Origin: an uncultured Erysipelotrichaceae bacterium
Lineage (GTDB): Bacteria; Bacillota_I; Bacilli_A; RFN20; CAG-826
Assembly (NCBI GenBank): GCA_902791085.1
Contig: CADAUN010000048.1
Coordinates: 1-9,367 of the forward strand
Reading direction: 5' to 3'
DNA: 9,367 nucleotides
Below the pieces are notes generated by a model. The model ran no database searches. It saw nothing but the letters and a program-made list of their open reading frames with translations, and was not told the DNA's origin. Positions 1 through 7,400 of this stretch are shown one piece after another (position 1 is the first letter of the stretch; each line of letters begins with the position of its first letter). The position numbers and the translations under genes were made by a program.

Positions 1-1146
1 TGCATGTAACCCAAGTAAATCGCTTGTTTTTAACGGGGATGAATAGGAGAAACGATAATCTAACGCAGAACGCTCTAAAGCTTCGATTCGATAGATGACC
101 GCATTCTCTTGGTAACGATAACGGAGATAATAAGTGCCCGCAGAAGCTGGAATGAAGAAATTTTCTTGCCTGGCATTTAGCATATTGCCATTTTGATCTA
201 AGATTTCTAGAGCAATTTGATCCGAAGAAATATCGCCTAAAAAGGGAGAGGTCCCTTCGGCTTTCGGTGCCACGAATTTTTCTCCGACAAAAGCTTTTGT
301 TTCGATGTTGGCATAGATTTTTGGACTGGCGTTAAAATCTCGATCTAAGGAATAACCGCCAAAGGAATAGAGCAACAAAGATCCGCGACTATAGTTTTCC
401 ACTTGATCGAAAACCACGCTGACAGAATAATTTCGGAACGTATCTAAGTGATTTTTGAGTCTTCTACCGTCATTGTATTCTTGCGAAAAGTCCCAGATCG
501 TCAAATAACTGTCGCCGTTTTTCACTTGAACTTTTTTGGTAAAAGGATCGAAACGGATATTGGCTTCCAGGCTGGAAAAACGGGTATAAGAGCCAGAGCG
601 GTTAAGTTCAGTCGAATATCCTGTCAGTACTGGCGAACCTGCGCTGTTCGTCAAATAACTGTTCGCCACCATAACGCCGTGGTAACAAATAGCCGCTTCG
701 GCATAGTTAGAATAATTTCGAATCACGACAGCGAAAGTTTCATCGCTTTCCCCGTCTTCAAAGAGCAAAGAATAGGTTTTTAGTGCCAGCGATTTATCAC
801 TAGAAAATGGCAGCATATCAGCTTCGAAAACGCCATTTAACTTCGCTTTAAATCTCGCTTTGGCTCCGCTTTCTAAACCATAGAGCGCAAGGCCTTGCCT
901 GGAAGAGGTGGGAGCGATGGCATTCGCTTGACCACCGCTTTTGCCTTCCTCATAGAGAAAAACATGGTCGGCCGTTGTTTTTTCTTCACCAAGGAAAAGT
1001 TCTTCCTGATTTGGCTTAATCCCTTCTATTCCGTCCACTGCGATACTTTCAGCAGCAGAGAGATTGGAATATAATTTTTCGCCAACAGGCAACAACAAGC
1101 CAAGCGCTGAAATACTGAATAACAGACAAAGCCTTTTGGATTTCAT
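1..1146 (-). CDS. Secreted surface protein, N-terminal 382 residues (3' end beyond window)
   Basis: The frame is open without a stop from the ATG at 1146 to the window edge, so the gene is cut at its C-terminus. The start is supported by an AGGAG Shine-Dalgarno (1154-1158) 7 nt upstream. Residues 1-32 look like a Sec signal peptide: MKSKR, then a hydrophobic stretch ending in LLLPVG, with possible cleavage near SAA-ES. I see no lipobox. Residues about 50-255 alternate like a large beta-sandwich (LYGLESGAKARFKAKLNG, FAVVIRNYSN, LLLYSFGGYS), resembling concanavalin/laminin-G-type folds; this is a visual impression only. Residues about 262-345 look like an Ig-like domain (KAFVGEKFVAPKA through PASAGTYYLRYRY). 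It starts 4 nt after the GH130 stop, so it is probably translationally linked to it and to the lipoprotein upstream. That context suggests an extracellular glycan-binding or glycan-processing role. No catalytic residues can be named; an enzyme domain could lie in the missing part. Confidence 0.85.
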   Translation of the reverse strand, partial: MKSKRLCLLFSISALGLLLPVGEKLYSNLSAAESIAVDGIEGIKPNQEELFLGEEKTTADHVFLYEEGKSGGQANAIAPTSSRQGLALYGLESGAKARFKAKLNGVFEADMLPFSSDKSLALKTYSLLFEDGESDETFAVVIRNYSNYAEAAICYHGVMVANSYLTNSAGSPVLTGYSTELNRSGSYTRFSSLEANIRFDPFTKKVQVKNGDSYLTIWDFSQEYNDGRRLKNHLDTFRNYSVSVVFDQVENYSRGSLLLYSFGGYSLDRDFNASPKIYANIETKAFVGEKFVAPKAEGTSPFLGDISSDQIALEILDQNGNMLNARQENFFIPASAGTYYLRYRYQENAVIYRIEALERSALDYRFSYSSPLKTSDLLGLHA

Positions 1147-1150
1147 GATT

Positions 1151-2176
1151 TCACTCCTGCTTTAATGCATTTAATACGTCGTCTAGCTTAACGGTGGCTA
1201 AGGAAATATATTGATCGCCGCATCCGTAATAGATGTAAAGGAGCCCATCGCGATTTACCCAACCCGTCGGGAAGACACAGCCTGGATAAAATGGACTTTT
1301 TTCGAATTCTTGATCCGGTTCCATCACCGCTTCTTTGCTAACGGAAAGAATCTTGGTCGGATCCTCTAAGTCCAAAAGCATGAACCCAATACGATATAAG
1401 CTATCTTTTTGGGAGACCCCATGAAAGAGAATTAACCAGCCGTCTTTCGTCTTCATCGGTGGGCAACCTACGCCGACACGGTTATCTTGCCAATCGTTTA
1501 ATCCGCTGGGATAAAGCAATTTTGGTTCCTCATAAACAATCATGTCGTCCCCACTTGCAATCCAAATGCCAGGATGATCATAGCCTTGCGGAGTATCCGG
1601 GCGATAAGGCCTAGATAATTTCCAATATTTGCCTTTTATCTTCTCGGGAAAAATGACATTGTCACGGTCATCAAAGCGCGGATCAGACAGCCTGCCTAAT
1701 CTTTTCCAATGAATAAGATCTTCGGAATAAGCCAAATAAGAAACGGAATAGTTCTTACGTAAATAAAGCGGGGCGTCTTCTTGCGGATCTTTATAACGAG
1801 TGCCACCTTCCCAGCGTTCCTCAGGCGGTAACCAATAACGACCACAAAACCAAGGACGGGCCGCATAAACAAGATAATATGCGTTCCCCATTTGAATCAG
1901 GCGCGGGTCTTCAATCGAACCCCCGTCAGGCTCATCGGTATGCAAGTCATAGACTGGTTCTTTGAAACAACGGGTGAAATGAATGCCGTCTTTGCTCGTG
2001 GCTAAACCTAACACAATCCGGTGGGCGTTATCAAACCCCGCTGCCCGGTAGAGCATAACGAATTCCTTCTTTTCCTCTACATAAACGACAGCAGGGTTTA
2101 AAACGCACATTGCCTCCCAAGGGTTATTCTTTTCCGGAACAAAAATCGGATTTGCACGATATTTAGTCAACTTCAT
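1151..2176 (-). CDS. GH130 family beta-mannoside phosphorylase (or hydrolase)
   Basis: A 341-aa five-bladed beta-propeller-type protein of glycoside hydrolase family 130 (COG2152). The family mostly performs phosphorolysis of beta-mannosides to alpha-mannose-1-phosphate; some members are beta-1,2-mannosidases. Visible motifs are LYRAAG (42-47), IEDPRL (88-93) with the expected catalytic Asp at 90, NVIFPEKI (173-180), GIWIASGDD (203-211), CPPMK (238-242), FHG (251-253) and YYGCGDQY (316-323). Between residues 106 and 145 there is an insertion rich in Arg, Trp and Pro. At 187-190 it reads LSRP, where many phosphorylases I remember have LHRP, so phosphorolysis is likely but not certain. No signal peptide, so it is cytoplasmic. 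An in-frame TTG at 2203 would add nine residues, but the ATG at 2176 has a very good AAAGGGGG site 6 nt upstream (2183-2190), so I chose it. It lies 28 nt after the lipoprotein gene and 4 nt before the secreted-protein gene. Natural substrate unresolved: Man-Glc, mannobiose/mannooligosaccharide or Man-GlcNAc. Confidence 0.9.
   Translation of the reverse strand: MKLTKYRANPIFVPEKNNPWEAMCVLNPAVVYVEEKKEFVMLYRAAGFDNAHRIVLGLATSKDGIHFTRCFKEPVYDLHTDEPDGGSIEDPRLIQMGNAYYLVYAARPWFCGRYWLPPEERWEGGTRYKDPQEDAPLYLRKNYSVSYLAYSEDLIHWKRLGRLSDPRFDDRDNVIFPEKIKGKYWKLSRPYRPDTPQGYDHPGIWIASGDDMIVYEEPKLLYPSGLNDWQDNRVGVGCPPMKTKDGWLILFHGVSQKDSLYRIGFMLLDLEDPTKILSVSKEAVMEPDQEFEKSPFYPGCVFPTGWVNRDGLLYIYYGCGDQYISLATVKLDDVLNALKQE
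1154..1158 (-). promoter_or_regulatory. Ribosome binding site of the secreted-protein gene, inside the GH130 3' end
   Basis: AGGAG on the minus strand, 7 nt before the ATG at 1146. It lies in the last sense codons of the GH130 gene, directly before its TGA (1151-1153). This suggests ribosomes that finish GH130 can reinitiate on the next gene. Confidence 0.75.
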
Positions 2177-2182
2177 AACACG

Positions 2183-2190
2183 CCCCCTTT
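2183..2190 (-). promoter_or_regulatory. Ribosome binding site that fixes the GH130 start at 2176
   Basis: AAAGGGGG on the minus strand, 6 nt before the ATG at 2176. It lies downstream of the alternative TTG at 2203 and so would be inside the coding region if that start were used. This argues for the ATG. Confidence 0.75.
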
Positions 2191-2204
2191 TAGAAGAAAT
2201 CAAA

Positions 2205-4688
2205 TCAAACCGTCATCCATTCAATGGCCATCTTGGTGCCGTAGAAAGTATGCCCAGAATCTGGACCAAAGATGTTTAACGCGCCATTCAAACAATATTT
2301 GCCAAAAGAAGTGTCTTTGGTGAAGGTATAAGTCCTAGCGCGGTATTGTGAGACATAGATACGACATTGCGTCGAATCGATACGGTCGATTTCAATTCTG
2401 GTCCAAGGATCAAGGTTAGAATCATTGGCCCAGACTTGTTTTGCGCCACCGCCATCGAAGGACCAAGCGGCGTCAATCGAGAGGAAGAACGTCACTTTCT
2501 TTGCCACTTTTCCCGTCGAATCATCCCAAAGATTAACGGTATTGTCCAAATAACGATCGCCCCATTCTGTGCCTTCTAGTTTATAAACTTCCAATCCGCA
2601 ATAGGATTTGGTGGAGTCAAGAACGGCGCCAGTATGTTTTGCGGCTTCGGTATTGGTATTTAACGCAGAAACATTCATTTCTTCCGCTTCTTCTACCATC
2701 GTTGCGTCGCTATAATTTGCCCCAGAAACACCGTTCGTAACAAATGCGTTGAAGGATGCCTCCATTCCCTTAGGAATAATGACTTGGTTATTTTGAGCCG
2801 TAAAAGAATCGCCTTCCAATCTGCCGCCATAATAACCGAAGCAGTCGGTCGCGGTAGACATATGTTGCGTCCAAAGATGGATCTTGCTGTTTTCTAAAGA
2901 ACCACCTTGAACAGAAACGCCGAGAACGCCTCCCGCTGCGTGATTTAGCATCGCGGTGGCCACATTCAATGTGAACTCACAATTTTCAACGTGGCCAGCA
3001 AAAGTGCGGGCAACCATGGCACATCCGCCATAGTCTTGGCCTTGGGTTTGCGCATAGACTTTTAAATTCTTTATGGTGCCGCTGAAATTGGTGAAAAGGA
3101 AAGCGCCGCCTTGAGTATCATTACCCCAATATTCGTAACCAGAAGAAATCGTATGACCGGCACCATCAAGATAACCAGCAAAGTCCGAAACCAAGATGTG
3201 ACGACCGTTTCCTCTTGTATATAGAGTCTCACTGACATCAAAGTCTTTCCCCAAAACGTATTTGCCGTTTTCCTCCATGGAGAACAACTGTGTCTCCTCA
3301 GTAATGAGATCGGCATAAACTGCGGTGTAAATGGTGTTTGATGTTAATTTGTCGAAGTCCTTATCCCAATAGACAAACGCTTTGCCTTCAGGAGCGGCCT
3401 CTTTTGCTTTTGCTTCCGCGTCCGCCACATTGTCTTCGCTCACTTTTGTGTTGTAAACAACATCATAAGAGGCGAGTTCGCTTTCTCCCGCTTTGAACGT
3501 GGCTTTATAGGTGTTAATCACGCAGCCGGTCACTAAAATCACAAAATTTTCATGAGGATTCGCAATCGAATAGGTACCGTCCTCATTCTTGCTTGCGTCG
3601 CCTTCGACGCCAGAAGCGGTTTGATAACGGACTAGGCAAACGGATTCAGATTGGTCATATCCCGTTTCCCAAGAAAGACGGAAAGTATATTTTTCCGCAC
3701 GATAAAGAATTTGGTCTGGAGCGTTCTTGATGGCGTTGTCGATATTGCAACGGAAAGTAACGTCGATTTTCTTTTCTTCAACGCCTTCAATAGAAATCAC
3801 AACGTCCTCATGGATGGCTGCAATTTGATAGGTATCACCGTCTTTAGCAGTAAGGACTTGTCCATTCGCCGTGACTTTGAATTCATCGCCTTTCGTATAT
3901 CCTTCTTCTAAAGTAAATGAGAAGGAGTAATCGCTCCCAGTCGCTGCGCTTGCGTTGCCATGGAACACAACACCCTCTACTTCATCAAAAGTGATAAAAC
4001 AAGTGACTTTGGCAACGCCTTCCACGCTGATATGAAGATTGCCCTTCACGGCTTTCACTTTGTAGACGTCGCCTTCTTGGGTGACTTCTTTTTCTGTTTC
4101 GCCCTCACGCACGACGACTTTGGAGTCTTTGGTTAAGCCATATCCTTGTTCATAAGCAATGGAGAAGGTGTAATCCGCGCCATATTCGACGCTTCTTTCC
4201 CCGCTCAAGGTATAAACGTCACTGGTGGCGAAAAGGACGGAAAAGGTCTCCTTTTCAACGCCTTCCACCATTACATTCAAATCGGATTGAACATTAGAAA
4301 TCACATACTCGTCCCTTTCGTTAGGGAGGATTTCTACCTGGTTGGCCAACAATTTGAATCCACTGCCTTTGACATAGCCTTCTTCCAAGGTAATGGTGAT
4401 GGTAACGTCTTCTCCTTTTTCTACTTTTTCGGGCCCAGATAAGGTATAGCCCGTTCCGTTATGCAAAGTGACGGAGCAATATTCAATGAGAGTCGAGGAA
4501 TTGTTTCCTTCAGAAGATGCTGTCGATTCTTCCGAAGATGAAGAACGAGAAGTTGGAGAAACAGAAGAGATGGAGGATTGGTCCGACGGCGGATTGGTCT
4601 TAGAACTCGTGGACGGATTTTCTTTTTCCGTACACGCAGTTAAAAGAAGCAAGGCGCTTAACGTTAGAACCGAAAGTTTCTTTTTCAT
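2205..4688 (-). CDS. Multidomain surface lipoprotein with four tandem beta-repeats, InlB-like repeat and beta-helix-like region
   Basis: An 827-aa protein starting at an ATG with AAAAGGAG (4693-4700) 4 nt upstream. It has a lipoprotein signal peptide (MKKK, hydrophobic core, lipobox LTAC with Cys19). Residues 20-68 form a Ser/Thr/Pro-rich spacer, as in Gram-positive lipoproteins crossing the wall. Four related repeats of about 80 residues follow (approx. 70-147, 148-228, 229-306, 307-392). They share a centre like FSFTLEEGY-TKG and, in the first three, an ending VxVEGV(E/A)K. Residues 393-460 resemble a Listeria-Bacteroides/InlB B-type repeat (YKATFKAGE through IYTAVYAD). Residues about 465-660 have GLUG-like and beta-helix-like turns (GYLDGAGHTI, GTIKNLKVY, GHVENCEF, GGSLENSKI). 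The last 140 residues look like another beta-rich domain with many Trp and Tyr, perhaps glycan-binding. It begins the operon with GH130 and the secreted protein. Likely role is surface glycan or host contact. No catalytic motif is recognised. Confidence 0.88.
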   Translation of the reverse strand: MKKKLSVLTLSALLLLTACTEKENPSTSSKTNPPSDQSSISSVSPTSRSSSSEESTASSEGNNSSTLIEYCSVTLHNGTGYTLSGPEKVEKGEDVTITITLEEGYVKGSGFKLLANQVEILPNERDEYVISNVQSDLNVMVEGVEKETFSVLFATSDVYTLSGERSVEYGADYTFSIAYEQGYGLTKDSKVVVREGETEKEVTQEGDVYKVKAVKGNLHISVEGVAKVTCFITFDEVEGVVFHGNASAATGSDYSFSFTLEEGYTKGDEFKVTANGQVLTAKDGDTYQIAAIHEDVVISIEGVEEKKIDVTFRCNIDNAIKNAPDQILYRAEKYTFRLSWETGYDQSESVCLVRYQTASGVEGDASKNEDGTYSIANPHENFVILVTGCVINTYKATFKAGESELASYDVVYNTKVSEDNVADAEAKAKEAAPEGKAFVYWDKDFDKLTSNTIYTAVYADLITEETQLFSMEENGKYVLGKDFDVSETLYTRGNGRHILVSDFAGYLDGAGHTISSGYEYWGNDTQGGAFLFTNFSGTIKNLKVYAQTQGQDYGGCAMVARTFAGHVENCEFTLNVATAMLNHAAGGVLGVSVQGGSLENSKIHLWTQHMSTATDCFGYYGGRLEGDSFTAQNNQVIIPKGMEASFNAFVTNGVSGANYSDATMVEEAEEMNVSALNTNTEAAKHTGAVLDSTKSYCGLEVYKLEGTEWGDRYLDNTVNLWDDSTGKVAKKVTFFLSIDAAWSFDGGGAKQVWANDSNLDPWTRIEIDRIDSTQCRIYVSQYRARTYTFTKDTSFGKYCLNGALNIFGPDSGHTFYGTKMAIEWMTV

Positions 4689-4744
4689 AGAACTCCTTTT
4701 ATGAATTCCAGCTATTTTTGGAATCCTGATTTGCTTTTATTATA
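4689..4744 (-). promoter_or_regulatory. Promoter -10 and leader of the lipoprotein-GH130-secreted protein operon
   Basis: A perfect TATAAT lies at 4744-4739 on the minus strand, about 50 nt before the ATG, and the RBS AAAAGGAG is at 4700-4693. No good -35 hexamer lies 16-18 bp upstream: that position (around 4762-4768) is occupied by the cre-like box. This may mean dependence on an activator. The short leader also contains the inverted pair GAATTCCA/TGGAATTC (4714-4721 region), with ATTCCAAAAATAGCTGGAAT as a possible weak hairpin on the minus strand. Confidence 0.6.
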
Positions 4745-4757
4745 ATCGTCGGAAAAA

Positions 4758-4771
4758 TGTAAGCGCTTTTT
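4758..4771. promoter_or_regulatory. Cre-like CcpA (or LacI-family) operator overlapping the -35 position
   Basis: TGTAAGCGCTTTTT closely matches the Firmicute catabolite-responsive element TGWAARCGYTWNCW: the TGTAAGCGCTT part is exact and only the right end deviates. It sits just upstream of the TATAAT at 4739-4744, where bound CcpA would block RNA polymerase. That fits glucose repression of a glycan-use operon. A dedicated LacI-family regulator with the same AAGCGCTT core is the alternative. Confidence 0.55.
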
Positions 4772-4788
4772 TAATGTAATTATGTTTG

Positions 4789-4804
4789 TAGAAAATGTTT
4801 CAAA
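4789..4804 (+). repeat. 16-bp shared upstream element, copy 1 (lipoprotein operon promoter)
   Basis: TAGAAAATGTTTCAAA. The identical 16 bp occurs on the opposite strand at 7385-7400 upstream of the GH94 promoter. The core GAAA-N3-TTTC is a short palindrome, so orientation may not matter to a dimeric binder. The near edge is 45 bp upstream of the -10 box of the lipoprotein operon. Confidence 0.6.
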
Positions 4805-4921
4805 ATATTCGTTTATCGATATTTAATGTAATGTTATTGTTTAAAAATCACGAATTCATTCTTGCTTTAAAAATAACGAAAAATTTACTTGCAAAATCGA
4901 GATAAGTTCTAACGCAAAGGC

Positions 4922-7276
4922 TCAACGACAAATAACTTTTATCTTTAGCTTTTTCCCTTTTGGTTTAATGAGGCAAGAATCTGCCCGTTTCCCATCCACG
5001 TAAATCTCTTGTTCTTTGGTGTTGCCCAAATTCTCCACTTCGATGTCATAGAGACAGCCTTGGAAGATTCTTTGAATTTTGGCTTTTCGAATCGAAGACG
5101 GTAAGCAGGGTTGAATCTCCAACGCATCAAATTTTGGACGACAGCCAAAAATGTAATGTTGCAAAGCAATGTTCATCCAAGTCGCAGTGCCGCTTAACCA
5201 ACTAACCCCTGCTTCTCCTCCGCGCTCGGCATAGGGGGCGCGTACATTCGAAGAATAAATATATGGTTCCGCGTTGTAACGTTCTACTCCTAATTTTTTC
5301 ACGATATGATAAGGCATGAGTTCGCTATAGACTCGATAGGCATCATCTCCACGACCTAATAAGCAATAGGCAATGATAGCCCAAGCATTCGCATGACAAA
5401 AGATGCCACCGTTTTCTCCGATTCCAGGCGTAGCAAACGAGATTTCCTCCTCGGGAGAAGGATAATTTCGTTTCAAGGCGGGGTATTGCATGACTAACCC
5501 AATATCCGTGTTGCAATATTTCATCACCTGATCCATGGCTTCGTTGCCACGTTTCGTGTCGGCCGTTTCGGAAATCACAGCCCAAGAATTGGAATTCAAC
5601 CAGATTCTGGCGCACTCTTCCTTGCTTCCACCAATTCGTACTCCGCTATCAGTGATAGCACGGATATAGTGGTCATCTTCCCACATGGATTGGTTTAATA
5701 CGTCCGCTTGTTGCTTAGCAAGTTGGCGATATCGACTTCCGTCAAGTCCTTTTCTTTCTCGCAATTCAGCGACCATGTTTGCACCAAGAACAAATTGTTC
5801 TGCCACCATGACCGATTCGCCTTTTCCTTTCCGGCAAACCGTATTCAGGCAATCGTTCCAATCACTATTTAGCATCAATGGAATGTGATGTTGGCCCATG
5901 GTAGAAAGCGTAAATGACAATGAGGCTTCTAAATGTTCTAACATGGTGGCTTCGCCGCCATCATAGAACGGTACTTTCTGGTCTAAGAAAGATAAATCGC
6001 CAGTCTCCGCTGCCACTTCATATAAGGTATAAATCATCCATAAATGGTCGTCACTACGATCACTAACAACCGATTTCTCTTTTTCCACATGGAAATAAGT
6101 GTGATTCGTTTTGCCACATCGATATTGTTCTTGCATCACTTCTTGGATGCGCGCTATCACTGCTTTCGGGTCATGCAATACTTGGCTTAAACAATCCTGA
6201 GAAGTATCTCTTACGCCAAACCCTCTTCCCACCCCGGGCGCGTAGTAAGAAATATTCCGGCAAACTAAAAAATTCACATAAGCTTGGTATGGATTCCAGA
6301 CATTTGCCATACGATTTAAATCAGGATCAGGTGTCTCCACATGGAATCTCGCTTGTTTTTGCTTCCACTTTTCGCGAAGTCGAATCCACATCGATTCTAA
6401 GCGATCTAGTTTTTTAAAATAGGCAATACAAGCATCCTGGTCTTCCTTTTGTTCGATGGTGCCTAACGCAAAGCCACAGGTCATTTCGCCTTTTAAGGAT
6501 ACATCATAACTAAAGGCCATCGTGCCTTCCCCACCCTGCAATTCGGTATTCGGGCAAACTCCTAACTCCACCGATTTTGGATTGGAGAAATCTCGATAAT
6601 AGCCTAGGAAATCTTTTCTAGAACCGGTAAAAGAAGATGAAGGGAGAGTCGATGTCAAAAACACAAAAGGCGTCTCTGAGGGGCGAGGCTGCATATCAAT
6701 GAAATAGTCATAGACCAACGCATCGACATTTTTCCGATAACGAATGTCGTTGCTTTGCCTGGTGTAGCATTGCCAAACCGCTTCGCGAAGGTATTCCATA
6801 TTCCCCATTTCTTTGGCTAAAAAGAGTTTAAGCTCTCGCGGTTCTGCGCAACTGAGTTTCAAACGGTAAATCAAAGCATTCTTTTCGCCAACAAAGCAAA
6901 GAAGCTCGGCTTTCACACCATCTTTGCAAGAAATAAATTTGGTATAACCAAGACCGTGTCGAGATTCAAATGAATCCAATTGGCAATGGCAAGGCAAGCC
7001 ATTCGGGCACCAAGTCGTTCCGGTTTTTAAATCTTTGATATAAAGGAACAATCCTCCGCAGTCGGTAGGCAAATTAAAAAAAGGATAACGACCGATTCGC
7101 CAAATCGCCGGCGATTTATACCAGCTCAAGGAACCACCCGCTTGGCTCATCATTGTATAAAACGTTTCGTTCGTCAAATAATTCATCCAAGGAGAAGGCA
7201 TATCATAACGATGGAAAACCACCTCCTGAGCAGCATCATCAAATTCAAAATAAGAACGAATCTTGTCTTCTTCCAT
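4922..7276 (-). CDS. GH94 glycoside phosphorylase (cellobiose/chitobiose phosphorylase type)
   Basis: A 784-aa cytoplasmic enzyme of family GH94, which reversibly phosphorolyses beta-glucosides or beta-GlcNAc disaccharides to an alpha-sugar-1-phosphate plus the acceptor sugar. Length is normal (about 780-820). Residues 1-270 form the N-terminal beta-sandwich (PSPWMNYLTNETFYTMMSQ at 27-45, GGLFLYIKD 74-82, ESRHGLGYTKF 104-114). Residues about 310-720 are the (alpha/alpha)6 barrel. They show WNPYQAYV (327-334), GRGFGVRDTSQDCL (350-363, sugar-binding Arg/Asp), SDWNDCLN (471-478, with the general-acid Asp, probably D475), GENGGIFCHANAW (620-632) and LSGTATWM (694-701), the last two forming the phosphate site. 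A C-terminal beta domain follows. The ATG at 7276 has GGAGAAGG (7286-7293) 9 nt upstream. The acceptor-loop segment after DWNDCLN is short, so I cannot choose between cellobiose, chitobiose, laminaribiose or cellobionate. Its own promoter is at 7332-7361. Read-through into the lipoprotein operon is possible because no terminator follows it. Confidence 0.93.
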   Translation of the reverse strand: MEEDKIRSYFEFDDAAQEVVFHRYDMPSPWMNYLTNETFYTMMSQAGGSLSWYKSPAIWRIGRYPFFNLPTDCGGLFLYIKDLKTGTTWCPNGLPCHCQLDSFESRHGLGYTKFISCKDGVKAELLCFVGEKNALIYRLKLSCAEPRELKLFLAKEMGNMEYLREAVWQCYTRQSNDIRYRKNVDALVYDYFIDMQPRPSETPFVFLTSTLPSSSFTGSRKDFLGYYRDFSNPKSVELGVCPNTELQGGEGTMAFSYDVSLKGEMTCGFALGTIEQKEDQDACIAYFKKLDRLESMWIRLREKWKQKQARFHVETPDPDLNRMANVWNPYQAYVNFLVCRNISYYAPGVGRGFGVRDTSQDCLSQVLHDPKAVIARIQEVMQEQYRCGKTNHTYFHVEKEKSVVSDRSDDHLWMIYTLYEVAAETGDLSFLDQKVPFYDGGEATMLEHLEASLSFTLSTMGQHHIPLMLNSDWNDCLNTVCRKGKGESVMVAEQFVLGANMVAELRERKGLDGSRYRQLAKQQADVLNQSMWEDDHYIRAITDSGVRIGGSKEECARIWLNSNSWAVISETADTKRGNEAMDQVMKYCNTDIGLVMQYPALKRNYPSPEEEISFATPGIGENGGIFCHANAWAIIAYCLLGRGDDAYRVYSELMPYHIVKKLGVERYNAEPYIYSSNVRAPYAERGGEAGVSWLSGTATWMNIALQHYIFGCRPKFDALEIQPCLPSSIRKAKIQRIFQGCLYDIEVENLGNTKEQEIYVDGKRADSCLIKPKGKKLKIKVICR

Positions 7277-7331
7277 ACTTTAAAACCTTCTCCAAATCAT
7301 TGTTTGGGCAATATGTCTTCTTTCCTTTTCC

Positions 7332-7361
7332 ATTATAGGAAATATTTGACAATCTAGTCAT
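7332..7361 (-). promoter_or_regulatory. Promoter of the GH94 gene
   Basis: A perfect TATAAT at 7337-7332, with ATGACT (4 of 6 to TTGACA) at 7361-7356, spacer 18 bp. The predicted leader to the ATG at 7276 is about 50 nt. The weak -35 again suggests an activator. Confidence 0.6.
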
Positions 7362-7384
7362 CTTATCGTGCCCATATTTCGAAA

Positions 7385-7400
7385 TTTGAAACATTTTCTA
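7385..7400 (-). repeat. 16-bp shared upstream element, copy 2 (GH94 promoter)
   Basis: Read on the minus strand, this is TAGAAAATGTTTCAAA, identical to the plus-strand copy at 4789-4804. Its near edge is 48 bp upstream of the GH94 -10 box, almost the same place as copy 1 relative to its own promoter. Confidence 0.6.

Noticed and set aside
2177..2203. TTG start at 2203 for the GH130 gene
   Set aside because: It would put the strong AAAGGGGG site inside the coding region and add nine residues (MISSKRGRV) with no family similarity. The ATG at 2176 fits better.
4689..4921. AlbA_2 regulator as controller of the sugar genes
   Set aside because: No GTAGGG/CCCTAC motif occurs upstream of GH94 (7277-7440) or the lipoprotein (4689-4921), so there is no sequence support for this link.
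4860..4921. Terminator after the GH94 gene
   Set aside because: The stretch is AT-rich with T runs on the minus strand, but I could not build a stable hairpin next to them.
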